A stretch of DNA of 64,000 nt from UBA2821 sp902763335. Lineage in GTDB: Bacteria > Bacillota > Clostridia > Lachnospirales > Lachnospiraceae. The notes beneath the pieces were generated by a model. That model saw nothing but the letters and a program-made list of their open reading frames with translations. It had not been told where the DNA came from and made no database searches. The translations under genes were made by a program, and so were the position numbers. This document shows positions 51,504 to 60,589 of this stretch, piece after piece. Every line of letters starts with the position of its first letter. Within the stretch, counting starts at the first letter, position 1. Where the stretch lies: the NCBI GenBank assembly GCA_052066835.1, contig JBQHRJ010000013.1, one strand, 5' to 3'.

Positions 51504-53777
51504 TCAGCTTCCTCTCTTAAATATTTTATCACGCCATTTATGACGTGTGTTTAACGGAATCTTATCAAACGACGGAATAGTAAGGTCATACATGAACTCT
51601 CCTATCTGATGTTCTTCCATTATTTTCCTGTTAAAATGTTTCTCAACACTCTGATATCCGGTAGGCACATAAAATACTATATCAAACCCTGCCAGATTTA
51701 GAAATGCCATAAGTATACTATCCTCAAGGGACATGCTTTCCTCAAGCGTATTTATATATATGATTTTAGGATTTTTCTTTGTAAAATCAAATTTCTGAAT
51801 TAATCTTACAATCTCCTTTTTCATATTTAACACAACCGATATAACCGTATATTCAGTTCCATTCTCAAACATACCCGTTATGGGTTTTCTCTCAAGCAAA
51901 AGCTGTAATTTATCAAGTATATAGTTCTGGGTTTCATCCCTTAACATGCTGTACTGATATGCTCTGTGATTTTTTATTATTGTTTTATTCAATCTGCCGT
52001 TTTTATAAAATTCAGTGACAAACGGCTTCACCGGATTATTTTCAAGTCTGTCTATATACGGTCCGTTTTTTATAACTATCGTATCTTCCGTTATAAGTTT
52101 CTTTATGGATGACCAGTAATCAGTAAGAAGTCCGTCTTTAACCCCTGACACCTTTGCAAAAATCACCGGAATATTTACTACACCGTCTATAACTTCAAAT
52201 CCAGACCTGTATTTTAATTCCTCATCCCACAGTATGGCAATCTCCTCATACATAGTATTAAGAGTGATGACATTTGCCATATCGTGCTGCTTATCCCTGT
52301 ACATGCCTGAATCCTGATACATAATCGTATCAAGTTCCCTCTCTGCATGATAAGCTGCAGTACCCACTCTCACCTCTGTATCTTCTGTTGGGAAATGCTC
52401 CAGATTCATTGTCTCAGTATTGTTTATCTCATAAAGCATCTTATCCTGCAAAACACACCTGTTATTTATATTAGGGTTCAATATAAGTACATCGACCGGA
52501 AGTCTCGCAATCATTCTTATAAATAATGCTTCATTTTCATTTTTACATCCGCCAAGATATATAAGCATTTCCACATCCGGCATCTTCCAGTTTGAAAAAA
52601 TCTTTGCCTGATATCTCTTCAACCAGCACAATGCATATACTGCCTTACCTGTCATTCTGTTGACATTCATCCCCGGGACCTTCTCTTCCCCGGACATAAT
52701 ATCCACAAATGCCTTTACCATAAGACGCTGTAACTGTGAATTTGCCGGATATTGTATGTTCGATACAAGATCTCCAAGCATCTGTTCCATACTGTTATAA
52801 TTTTTCCTATGTATCTGATTAATCTCTTCTGTGGTCGGAACCGGTATCATATTTTCCAGTATAAGAACATTTCTCTTTGTATTCTTAACCTCTTCACTGA
52901 GTCTGAATATGTCACCTACATATGTCAGTTTGTCCTCGACACCGTTTATTCTGTAAAAGCAGTTATAATACAAATTGCTGTCATTTCCTCTGAGCGGGAT
53001 GCCCTTTAGGAAATCTTCAAATCCTTTACCTGTAATCCATGCATTTGTACAATTCATGTACTGTGGAACTGCTCCATAAATTTTTTCCTTCGCCTGTGCT
53101 GCCCTCATATTATCTCTCAATGCCTTAAGACTGTATCCCTGCGGAAATGGTGCAAGTCCCTGTCCTTTATAATCATCAGATATCTCAGATGCCGGATCTA
53201 TTTTTTTATATGCATCGTCACCGCCGTACTGTAAAAGTACTATATCGCATCCTGCCTTTGAAAGCACCTGCAACAGTTTAAGTTCATAATTACTCACACT
53301 GCCTTCATACACAATCTTCGGAACCCGGTCAGAACCAAGCACATTTACTATACGTTCAAACTTATAATACAACCAGCACATGAATTTTATATAGGCATTT
53401 TTCAAAATGTTGTCATTTTTGCCGTGCTTTTTCATATCCTCTAGCGTGTCATACATTGCTTCCACAACACTCTGTCTCTGATGGTCGCTCATTCTCGGGA
53501 GCCATTTCTTCAGACTTGTATCTATAAATGATTTATCCTGTTTAAAATCAAGTCCCATAATCTCTTCATAATAAGAAAGATTCTTCTCATCAGGATTCAG
53601 AAGCTTTCCTTCTATAATAACACCCGACATTCTCGCTGCCTCATAGATTTTCTTTATGAAATTGTCCACCTGCGAATTGTATCCGTTAATCCTGTAAAAA
53701 TATACATTTCTGCCTTCTCTGGCTGACAATGCCGTGAAAAACTCATCCAAATCGCTGATTTTTCCATGTTTAAACAT
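51504..53777 (-). CDS. yceG: YceG-like component of the Ter biosynthetic module
   Basis: The 757-residue protein matches the YceG family described only as a component of a predicted biosynthetic module; its biochemical role is unknown. It is larger than the roughly 540-residue B. subtilis YceG. I see three similar blocks, each a hydrophobic helix followed by a beta-alpha-beta unit: about 130-190 (RVPKIVYEG to AGCDIVLLQ), 378-438 (VEMLIYLGG to PVDVLILN) and 644-706 (NPKIIYINT to AGFDIVFYV). This suggests internal triplication. It has no signal peptide. It lies between the rhomboid and telA genes. Confidence 0.88.
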   Translation of the reverse strand: MFKHGKISDLDEFFTALSAREGRNVYFYRINGYNSQVDNFIKKIYEAARMSGVIIEGKLLNPDEKNLSYYEEIMGLDFKQDKSFIDTSLKKWLPRMSDHQRQSVVEAMYDTLEDMKKHGKNDNILKNAYIKFMCWLYYKFERIVNVLGSDRVPKIVYEGSVSNYELKLLQVLSKAGCDIVLLQYGGDDAYKKIDPASEISDDYKGQGLAPFPQGYSLKALRDNMRAAQAKEKIYGAVPQYMNCTNAWITGKGFEDFLKGIPLRGNDSNLYYNCFYRINGVEDKLTYVGDIFRLSEEVKNTKRNVLILENMIPVPTTEEINQIHRKNYNSMEQMLGDLVSNIQYPANSQLQRLMVKAFVDIMSGEEKVPGMNVNRMTGKAVYALCWLKRYQAKIFSNWKMPDVEMLIYLGGCKNENEALFIRMIARLPVDVLILNPNINNRCVLQDKMLYEINNTETMNLEHFPTEDTEVRVGTAAYHAERELDTIMYQDSGMYRDKQHDMANVITLNTMYEEIAILWDEELKYRSGFEVIDGVVNIPVIFAKVSGVKDGLLTDYWSSIKKLITEDTIVIKNGPYIDRLENNPVKPFVTEFYKNGRLNKTIIKNHRAYQYSMLRDETQNYILDKLQLLLERKPITGMFENGTEYTVISVVLNMKKEIVRLIQKFDFTKKNPKIIYINTLEESMSLEDSILMAFLNLAGFDIVFYVPTGYQSVEKHFNRKIMEEHQIGEFMYDLTIPSFDKIPLNTRHKWRDKIFKRGS

Positions 53778-53795
53778 AGTATCGCAATCTCACTT

Positions 53796-54380
53796 TCAAT
53801 ATCGTGATAATTTATTTTTATTCAAGGCATATCCTATGGAAGCTCCAACAAGCCCACCAAGAATATGTGTAAGATTTGAAACATTATCCTGAATAAATAT
53901 TCCGTCATATATCTGCTCTCCCAGATACATAACTGCAACTAATATAAATGTAAGGGGAATACATCCCTCTTTTATACTTGTAAATGATGATAACAATATT
54001 AACGCAAATACCACACCGCTTGCTCCGAGTAACATCACCCTCGGAAAGAAAATAAAGTTTACAAGTCCTGTCGTAAATGCCGTAATAATTATAACAGATA
54101 ACATATTTGCCGAACCATACTTTTCTTCAAGAAGCGGTCCTATAATAAGAATCAGCATTATATTTCCAATAAGATGACTCCAGCCCGCATGGCCGAATAC
54201 ATGCCCTATGAATCTTATATAGGTAAACGGACTTAGCAGTGACGAGCGGTATACGCTGAATAATAATCTGTTTGCAAATCCACCGGTTATTATGTTGAGT
54301 ATGAGTGCCGCAAAGCATATAATCGTAAATGTAAGAATTACCGGTGAGTTAAATGATATATTTAATTTTGTTTTGCCCAT
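53796..54380 (-). CDS. Rhomboid family intramembrane serine protease
   Basis: The 194-residue protein has six membrane helices, an HAGWSHLIGNIMLILIIGPL segment with the oxyanion-side His and Asn, the catalytic serine in GASGVVFALIL, and the catalytic histidine in LTHILGGLVGASIGYALN. The start at 54380 follows AAAGGAG by 10 bases; the frame opens 9 codons earlier. It is the first gene of the operon leading to yceG, telA, terD and the Ca2+ ATPase. Its substrate is unknown. A rhomboid at the head of a Ter operon may process a membrane sensor. Confidence 0.92.
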   Translation of the reverse strand: MGKTKLNISFNSPVILTFTIICFAALILNIITGGFANRLLFSVYRSSLLSPFTYIRFIGHVFGHAGWSHLIGNIMLILIIGPLLEEKYGSANMLSVIIITAFTTGLVNFIFFPRVMLLGASGVVFALILLSSFTSIKEGCIPLTFILVAVMYLGEQIYDGIFIQDNVSNLTHILGGLVGASIGYALNKNKLSRY

Positions 54381-54418
54381 TTTAAATATACTCCTTTCCG
54401 TGTACATATTTGTAGATT

Positions 54419-54447
54419 ATTATATACGTTTTGGTGTATTTTTTCAA
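54419..54447 (-). promoter_or_regulatory. Promoter of the rhomboid-yceG-telA-terD-ATPase operon
   Basis: Minus strand TTGAAA (54442-54447), 17-base spacer, TATAAT (54419-54424), about 40 bases upstream of the rhomboid ATG. It likely drives about 8.5 kb. Confidence 0.8.
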
Positions 54448-54576
54448 TAGAAATCACACAAGTTGCGCTACAGCATCCTATGGTTGCAATTGTACTTTGT
54501 ACTATCATTTGCAGTTTTTTTATGTTAAAATCATTTGTGTAAAATAATGTGAACAAATTTTTGGAATTTATATTAA

Positions 54577-54698
54577 GATTATTGTGTAAAAAAGGTGCTT
54601 CGCACCGGACGAACACAATATGTGCTATTGCAAGCCAGCTTGCAAATACACATACTTGTGTCGGCTGTTCCCCCGGAGGGGGTTTTTACACAATAATC
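54577..54698. repeat. Cloverleaf-like inverted-repeat element
   Basis: A perfect 16-base closing stem, GATTATTGTGTAAAAA (54577-54592) with 54683-54698, encloses three hairpins: GGTGC/GCACC (54594-54606); ACACAA..ATGTG with CACAT..TTGTGT topped by GCAAGC/GCTTGC (54613-54661); and CCCCC/GGGGG (54670-54682). It occupies a third of the 366-base divergent spacer between the rhomboid and CitE-like genes and lies in the CitE-like leader. It could be a structured RNA, a protein-binding cruciform or a small mobile element. Confidence 0.8.
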
Positions 54699-54746
54699 AT
54701 ATAATAATCTGTTCCAAAAATCCATTTCAGTTTAATGGAGGGAATT

Positions 54747-55706
54747 ATGAACATATCATCTATATGTTATGGTATAGGGGCTCTTTTGTACTGCCCTGCC
54801 AATAATACCAAAATAGCAGACTACGTTATTTCAGAGAAATTTGGTAACAAATACTCCCTGGCTTTGTGCCTTGAAGATACAATCGGTGATGATTTTGTCG
54901 GTGAAGCCGAGAATATACTTATAGAATCACTTAGGAAAATTTTTGTTAAACATACAGATTCAGATTTTTATTTACCAAAGATTTTTATAAGAATCAGAAG
55001 TTATAAACAGATTGAATCCATCATCTCACGACTGTCTGATGCCGGCAGCATACTCACCGGATTTATATTTCCGAAATTCTGCCCTGAAAATGCAGATAAA
55101 TACATAGACACATTAATGAATGTAAATGAGGTGTACAACCTGAATCTGTATATGATGCCGATTCTTGAAAGTCCTGCAATGATAAATCTTAAGTCAAGGT
55201 ATGATATTTTATATTTACTGAAAGAAAAACTTGATAACGTAAAATCAAATGTGTTAAATATAAGAGTCGGTGGAAATGATCTGTGCCACATTTTCGGATT
55301 CAGAAGACATGTTACTGAATCCATTCACAAAATCAGACCTGTATCCGACATTTTCTCAGATATTATCACGATTTTCGGAACCGACTATGTTGTATCGGGA
55401 CCGGTCTGGGAATATTATAACGGTGACGGATGGGACACTGGCCTCAGAAATGAGCTTATTGATGATAAGCTGTGTGGTTTTATCGGCAAAACCGTTATCC
55501 ACCCAAAACAGATAGAAGTGGTCAACAATGCATACAAAGTACCACAGTCTGATGTAAACGATGCAAAATCAATTCTCGGATGGGATAAAGATTCTGCCTC
55601 ATATGTCAGTGCAAACACTTCCCACTCCCGCATGAACGAATATAAAACCCATTCAAACTGGGCACTCAGAACACTCATGTTATCGGAACACTACGGTATC
55701 ATATAA
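54747..55706 (+). CDS. HpcH/HpaI aldolase or citrate lyase (CitE)-like protein of the Ter module
   Basis: The 319-residue TIM-barrel protein resembles the C-C bond lyase group found in Ter islands. It shows LALCLEDTIGDDFVGEAE, FPKFCPENADKYID, MMPILESPAMINL (metal-site glutamate), NIRVGGNDLCHIFG and GFIGKTVIHPKQIEVVNNAY, the last close to the CitE HP.Q motif. GGAGG lies 5 bases before the ATG at 54747. The reaction is unknown; the predicted pathway has it acting on a small acid or aldehyde precursor. It is divergent from the terD operon and convergent with the PRTase genes. Confidence 0.88.
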   Translation: MNISSICYGIGALLYCPANNTKIADYVISEKFGNKYSLALCLEDTIGDDFVGEAENILIESLRKIFVKHTDSDFYLPKIFIRIRSYKQIESIISRLSDAGSILTGFIFPKFCPENADKYIDTLMNVNEVYNLNLYMMPILESPAMINLKSRYDILYLLKEKLDNVKSNVLNIRVGGNDLCHIFGFRRHVTESIHKIRPVSDIFSDIITIFGTDYVVSGPVWEYYNGDGWDTGLRNELIDDKLCGFIGKTVIHPKQIEVVNNAYKVPQSDVNDAKSILGWDKDSASYVSANTSHSRMNEYKTHSNWALRTLMLSEHYGII

Positions 55707-55718
55707 TTTATACAACAC

Positions 55719-55757
55719 AAAAACTTGCAAATGCCTTTACGCATCTGCAAGTTTTTT
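55719..55757. terminator. Bidirectional terminator overlapping the StiP-like stop codon
   Basis: AAAACTTGCAAATGC pairs with GCATCTGCAAGTTTT (55719-55734 with 55741-55757), one mismatch, T7 on the plus strand and a T-rich side on the minus. The last codons of the StiP-like gene are part of the stem. Confidence 0.8.
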
Positions 55758-56786
55758 TATTATTCCACAGGTTTTATAATGCACAAGATCATGATATTCA
55801 ACCGGAACACCTTTCTCCTTTGCAAGTCTTATAATATGTGCCAGTTCCCTGTCATCCTTATATTTTTCACACACAAGAACCTTCCACGGCACTCTTCTTA
55901 ATAAAACTCTCGTTGTCTCGCCTATTCCCGGCTTAATAAGATTTATGTCATCTATTCCATATTCATCCGCAATTTTTCTCACTTCATCCACACCCACACC
56001 TTTTATTCGTGAATCAGGCATAGACGAATTCATATCAAACATTTCCTCTATGCGGTTTATAAATTCATAGGATAAATCTTTATCTTTAAGTTCACCGTAA
56101 TATACTGCCCCGTGAAAATCATTTTCACCGATAATATCATCTCTTAAAAATGTCCTGCTTACAAGTCCTGACACCGTACAGTTAAGGCAGGAACTCGGTA
56201 TAAGAATATCTTCATGTGTTCCACACAGTTCCGTCACATTTGCCGGATCCGCAAGCACTGCTATCTCATAGGATACACCTTTATAAGCCTCTATCTCTTT
56301 TTTCAGCTCATTAAGAATTGCTCCCTTTCCAATCCATCCGTCAACAAACTGCAACTGTTCAGGGCGATAGCTGGCGAGCAAATATTTCATGGCATTTTTA
56401 TCTATTCCCCTGCCCCTGATTATTGATATGGCATAATGTTTTACATCTATATCATACTTTTTCTTTATATATCTTTTTAATAATATGCCGATTGGTATTC
56501 CTGCTCTTGCAAGCGAAACAAGAACCACATCTTTTCCCTTTTTATCTATTATACGGTCCGCTAATACTCCCACCGCAAGTGCCGTGGGACGCGAATAATT
56601 ATCAAGCGCCTCATTGTATACATCCATGTATTCTTTAGTAGGCACATATTCTATCGGAAGCATCTCGCAATAATGCCTGCCCGCCTGTATCTGACGTTCC
56701 CTCTCCTGTGTACTCTGCGGCTCTACCATACCTGTTATATCCTTTAATAAAAGAACCACATCATCTTTACTATAGCTGGTCCTCAT
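55737..56786 (-). CDS. StiP/PRTase_1-family protein of the Ter module
   Basis: The 349-residue protein matches the phosphoribosyltransferase-like family found in Ter islands (annotated both as PRTase_1 and cysteine protease StiP). It has HYCEMLPIEYVPTKEYMDVY, VVLVSLARAGIPIGILLKRY, the loop VDGWIGKGAI (148-157) in place of a PRPP loop, and a C-terminal LLRRVPWKVLVCEKYKDDRE. It is proposed to attach or remove a ribose-phosphate. The start overlaps the PRTase-TRSP gene by 17 bases. Confidence 0.87.
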   Translation of the reverse strand: MRTSYSKDDVVLLLKDITGMVEPQSTQERERQIQAGRHYCEMLPIEYVPTKEYMDVYNEALDNYSRPTALAVGVLADRIIDKKGKDVVLVSLARAGIPIGILLKRYIKKKYDIDVKHYAISIIRGRGIDKNAMKYLLASYRPEQLQFVDGWIGKGAILNELKKEIEAYKGVSYEIAVLADPANVTELCGTHEDILIPSSCLNCTVSGLVSRTFLRDDIIGENDFHGAVYYGELKDKDLSYEFINRIEEMFDMNSSMPDSRIKGVGVDEVRKIADEYGIDDINLIKPGIGETTRVLLRRVPWKVLVCEKYKDDRELAHIIRLAKEKGVPVEYHDLVHYKTCGIIKKLADA

Positions 56787-57912
56787 CTATATCTGCCACC
56801 TCATTCCATCTGATTATGCTTATATTATTATTGTCATTCTCTATAAGTGCATCCACCAGTGAATCTTCGCTCTTCTCCGGAATTTTTTCAGAATCAGTAA
56901 GAACTATCACCCTGTCATACTCTGCAATATCATATATAAATGTCTCTCTGTCCTTATCATACATCCCATGTAACAGATATCTTTCATGCAGCGGATAATC
57001 TTCATCATCATACACGGTGATGGGACTTCTTGTTGTCGAATGGGTTCTTACCATATGTCCTGCATCCTCAAGCATACATCCGAGATACATCGCAGGATAC
57101 ATACATTCCTCAGTTCCCATGACAAGAATACTTTTCTCATCATCCATATTTATATTTTCGCATATCTTCTGTGCCACATCATCACATGCCTTTACATAAT
57201 CAGATGCCCTGCATACATTTCTCGGATTAATATATCCTCCGGCAATTATTCTCCGCACAAATGCATATTTCCCTTCATTTCTTCCAAAAAGAGGTGCCTC
57301 GATTCCCGTCTCATCAGGATATTTATCTGCGATTTCAGAATATGCGTTATTATCTGTCTTTACAAGGTATGAAATATCTATGTCTGCATCCTCATAGCGT
57401 TTCAATGCTTCCGCATCCATTCCATTAATAATGGAAGTAACTGCATATCCCTGCACTTCCGGATATAGCTTTTTTAACATGTTTACTATATTCATTATAG
57501 TATTTCCTGTAGTAACCTCATCTTCCACAAACAGAATTTTATCGATTTTCTTAAGTACCTTATCCAGATCATTTTTCACAAGCCGCTGCTCTGTAGCATG
57601 ACTGTGTGATTCAGAAAAATAAATATATTCTGCACCTTCAACTTCCTCTCTCGTTGTCTGGATATAATATGAATCCGTCTCCCGTGCCACATGAGTTCCT
57701 ATGGCTGTGGCTGTCTCTGCGAATCCTATCACCAAAAGCTTCTGTCCCTCATATTTTTTCTTAACAACATCTGCCAATTCTCCAAACATGTCAAATGCAC
57801 TTTTCGGACTGACAGGAATATGTTTTCCCTGAAGTCTGTTGACAACAAGATAATTACGTTTCTTGTTATTTTTCCTCTTTGCTACTGCTACAATATCACT
57901 CTCTTTATACAC
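56770..57912 (-). CDS. PRTase_2-TRSP phosphoribosyltransferase of the Ter module
   Basis: The 380-residue protein has an orotate-PRTase-like N-terminal half: LLVIGFAETATAIGTHVARE and the PRPP-binding loop FVEDEVTTGNT (128-138). A C-terminal TRSP-like half follows (EAPLFGRNEGKYAFVRRI, VMGTEECMYPAMYLGCMLED, RTHSTTRSPITVYDD). It starts with GTG at 57912 after GAGGG. This two-domain form is characteristic of Ter-type nucleoside-metabolite modules. It lies 15 bases after the YitT gene and overlaps the StiP-like gene. Confidence 0.88.
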   Translation of the reverse strand: MYKESDIVAVAKRKNNKKRNYLVVNRLQGKHIPVSPKSAFDMFGELADVVKKKYEGQKLLVIGFAETATAIGTHVARETDSYYIQTTREEVEGAEYIYFSESHSHATEQRLVKNDLDKVLKKIDKILFVEDEVTTGNTIMNIVNMLKKLYPEVQGYAVTSIINGMDAEALKRYEDADIDISYLVKTDNNAYSEIADKYPDETGIEAPLFGRNEGKYAFVRRIIAGGYINPRNVCRASDYVKACDDVAQKICENINMDDEKSILVMGTEECMYPAMYLGCMLEDAGHMVRTHSTTRSPITVYDDEDYPLHERYLLHGMYDKDRETFIYDIAEYDRVIVLTDSEKIPEKSEDSLVDALIENDNNNISIIRWNEVADIDEDQL

Positions 57913-57927
57913 TTTTTTCCCTCTTTT

Positions 57928-58779
57928 CTATGAATTTGCCGAAAATACATCAGCCACCTCGTTAATGGTTATATACGCCTTCGGATCCTGATTATGTACT
58001 ATGTCTTTCATCCGCACTATCTGAAAGCGATTAAGTACTATGTAGACCACCTTTTTATCTGCACCCGAAAAGTATCCTTTGGCATCCATAACAGTAATGC
58101 CGCTCTCAAATATCTCTGAAAGTTTCTCACATACCTCTTCAGGTTTCTCCGTAACTATAAATGCCGCCTTTGACCTGTCAATTCCTTCCACAACGAAATC
58201 CACCGTCTTTAATGCCGCCGCATATGTAACTATAGAATACAACGGAAGTATCCAGCTTCCGAGTATAAAACCACAGACAATATACAGCACAATGTTATAC
58301 GCCATGACAAATGTTCCCACGGTAATTCCAAGACGCTTTGCAAATATTACCGCTAACACCTCTATACCGTCCATTGCCCCGCCAAAACGGATAGCCATAC
58401 CGCTTCCAACACCTGATATTATCCCACCAAATACTGCACATAATAAAAGGTCAGTTCCTGCAAGCGGAGATGCCATACTCACATCTATCGGAAGTATATC
58501 TGTAATGAGCCATGAACTTACCGAATATACGATAACTGCAAAAATTGCGTACATGGTAAAATGTGCTCCCTGTCTTTTAAGCCCGAATAAAAATAATGGG
58601 ATATTTAAAATAATAAGAAACATTGATAATGACATCCACTCCGGTGTGAGCTGGGATAACAATATAGCCGTTCCGGAAATTCCGCTGTCGTACAACATGA
58701 CAGGAGCAATAAACACAGTAACGCCAAAAGCATTTATAACACCTGCAATAAACAGAAATACAAATTTTTTAATCTCCAT
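57928..58779 (-). CDS. YitT family membrane protein
   Basis: The 283-residue protein has about six membrane helices with two glycine-rich half repeats (GVINAFGVTVFIAPVMLYDS, GIISGVGSGMAIRFGGAMDG). A C-terminal DUF2179 domain spans about 215-283 (GITVMDAKGYFSGADKKVVY). YitT proteins are common in Firmicutes and uncharacterised. The ATG at 58779 follows GGAGG by 7 bases. It probably heads the transcript that includes the two PRTase genes, linking it to the Ter module by position only. Confidence 0.9.
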   Translation of the reverse strand: MEIKKFVFLFIAGVINAFGVTVFIAPVMLYDSGISGTAILLSQLTPEWMSLSMFLIILNIPLFLFGLKRQGAHFTMYAIFAVIVYSVSSWLITDILPIDVSMASPLAGTDLLLCAVFGGIISGVGSGMAIRFGGAMDGIEVLAVIFAKRLGITVGTFVMAYNIVLYIVCGFILGSWILPLYSIVTYAAALKTVDFVVEGIDRSKAAFIVTEKPEEVCEKLSEIFESGITVMDAKGYFSGADKKVVYIVLNRFQIVRMKDIVHNQDPKAYITINEVADVFSANS

Positions 58780-58824
58780 GTAAGTACCTCCATTTCTACT
58801 GCTGCCACCAGTTACGTTGCTGAT

Positions 58825-58853
58825 ATAATAACACAACAAAAACGATTTAGCAA
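58825..58853 (-). promoter_or_regulatory. Candidate promoter of yitT-PRTase genes
   Basis: Minus strand TTGCTA (58848-58853), 17-base spacer, TATTAT (58825-58830), about 40 bases upstream of the YitT start. Confidence 0.45.
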
Positions 58854-58863
58854 ATATTCATCC

Positions 58864-58892
58864 TTGACCGCCGGTGAATGAAGTGCTAAAAT
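58864..58892 (+). promoter_or_regulatory. Promoter of the SulP gene
   Basis: Plus strand TTGACC (58864-58869), 17-base spacer, TAAAAT (58887-58892), about 45 bases upstream of the ATG at 58943. It is divergent from the YitT promoter. Confidence 0.7.
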
Positions 58893-58942
58893 CCATCTTT
58901 GTGACAAAATTTTATCATTAATATTTACGATTGGAGAAAGTT

Positions 58943-60589
58943 ATGGAAACGTTAAAACCCAAGTTATTCGAAACAATGAAAGGGTACTCTAAAAAGCAAT
59001 TTATAAAGGATGTAATATCCGGTATAATAGTTGCCATCATTGCCCTTCCATTATCCATTGCCCTTGCGATTGCATCAGGCGTGACACCGGAATGCGGATT
59101 GTATACCGCAATCATTGCCGGATTTTTTATCTCTCTTTTAGGAGGAAGCAGAGTGCAGATAGGCGGACCAACTGCCGCATTTGTAGTTATTATCTATGGT
59201 ATTGTTGAACAGTTCGGGCTTGACGGACTCATAGTAGCCACAATACTTGCCGGTATATTCCTTATCATTATGGGAATATGCAGATTCGGTTCACTTATTA
59301 AATATATACCATATACCATCACAACAGGTTTCACATGTGGTATAGGTGTGAGTCTTCTTGTAGGACAGTTGAAAGATTTCCTCGGATTATCAATCAAATC
59401 TGTTCCGTCAGAGTTTATAGAAAAAATAGGTGCATACATAAAAAATATATCTACCATAGATGTTACAACCGTCTTAATCGGTGTGTTATCTCTGGCAATA
59501 CTCATTTTATTCCCGCTTATTACGGATAAGATACCTTCATCTTTAGTAGCCATAATAGTTACAACACTGGTTGTAAAATTTGCCGGACTACATGTGAATA
59601 CAATAGGAAGTGTGTACGGAGAACTTTCCTCATCCCTTCCTCTTCCACATATTCCTTCGGTTACATTCGAAATGTTACAGCGCCTTATATCACCTGCATT
59701 TACCATTGCACTTCTTGCAGGTATAGAATCCCTGCTGTCATGTGTTGTGTCTGACGGTATGATTGGTGACAAACATAACTCAAATGCCGAGCTTATAGGT
59801 CAGGGTGTGGGAAATATATTTTCAGGTCTCTTCGGCGGTATCCCTGCCACAGGTGCTATCGCAAGAACAGCAGCAAATGTTAAAAACGGCGGACGTACTC
59901 CGATAGCCGGAATGGTCCACAGTGTAACTCTTCTTGTTATACTGCTGGTACTTATGCCTACGGCAGCACTTATACCTATGACTACACTTGCAGCGGTACT
60001 TATAGTTGTCGCATGGAATATGTGTGACTGGTCAACATTTTTCAGACTTGTACGCACAGCTCCGAAAAGTGACATAATCGTACTTGTAGGTACATTTTTA
60101 TTAACTGTTATATTTGACCTTGTCGTTGCCATAGAAGTAGGTATCGTTGTATCTGCCCTGCTCTTTATGAAACGTATGTCAGAAGTCAGCGATATAAAAT
60201 CATGGAAATATATAGAAGAACCTGATGTTGCAGACGGTGAAGCAGAAAAACTCATGTCTGTTTCAAAAGAAATCCGTGTGTTTGAAATAGTCGGACCTAT
60301 GTTCTTTGCAGCCGCAGAACAGCTTGCAAGAATCGACTCAAAAAGATATACAAAAGTTGTCGTAATACGAATGAGAAGTGTTACCGCAGTAGATGCCAGT
60401 GCCATGCACTCACTTCACGGACTTGCTGACAGGGCTGAGAAAAAGGGAATAAAACTTGTATTCTCACATGTAAATGAACAGCCACTGTCAGTCATGAAAA
60501 AAGATGGTTTTTACGAACGTATCGGAGCAGAAAACTTCAAATCCGATATCGTGGAAGCATTAAATTATGCAGAGGAGCTGCTTAACTAA
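58943..60589 (+). CDS. SulP family anion transporter with STAS domain
   Basis: The 548-residue protein has the SulP core, starting with DVISGIIVAIIALPLSIALA and GVTPECGLYTAIIAGFF, with twelve to fourteen helices and GDKHNSNAELIGQGVGN, then a C-terminal STAS domain (KVVVIRMRSVTAVDASAMHS). Substrates of this group include sulfate, bicarbonate and dicarboxylates. GGAG lies 6-7 bases before the ATG at 58943; an in-frame TTG four codons upstream is less likely. Its 3' end overlaps the convergent SGNH gene by 8 bases. Confidence 0.95.
   Translation: METLKPKLFETMKGYSKKQFIKDVISGIIVAIIALPLSIALAIASGVTPECGLYTAIIAGFFISLLGGSRVQIGGPTAAFVVIIYGIVEQFGLDGLIVATILAGIFLIIMGICRFGSLIKYIPYTITTGFTCGIGVSLLVGQLKDFLGLSIKSVPSEFIEKIGAYIKNISTIDVTTVLIGVLSLAILILFPLITDKIPSSLVAIIVTTLVVKFAGLHVNTIGSVYGELSSSLPLPHIPSVTFEMLQRLISPAFTIALLAGIESLLSCVVSDGMIGDKHNSNAELIGQGVGNIFSGLFGGIPATGAIARTAANVKNGGRTPIAGMVHSVTLLVILLVLMPTAALIPMTTLAAVLIVVAWNMCDWSTFFRLVRTAPKSDIIVLVGTFLLTVIFDLVVAIEVGIVVSALLFMKRMSEVSDIKSWKYIEEPDVADGEAEKLMSVSKEIRVFEIVGPMFFAAAEQLARIDSKRYTKVVVIRMRSVTAVDASAMHSLHGLADRAEKKGIKLVFSHVNEQPLSVMKKDGFYERIGAENFKSDIVEALNYAEELLN

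Noticed and set aside
58079..58783. 234-residue plus-strand ORF opposite the YitT gene
   Set aside because: It is a shadow of the YitT coding sequence; no promoter or ribosome binding site supports it.
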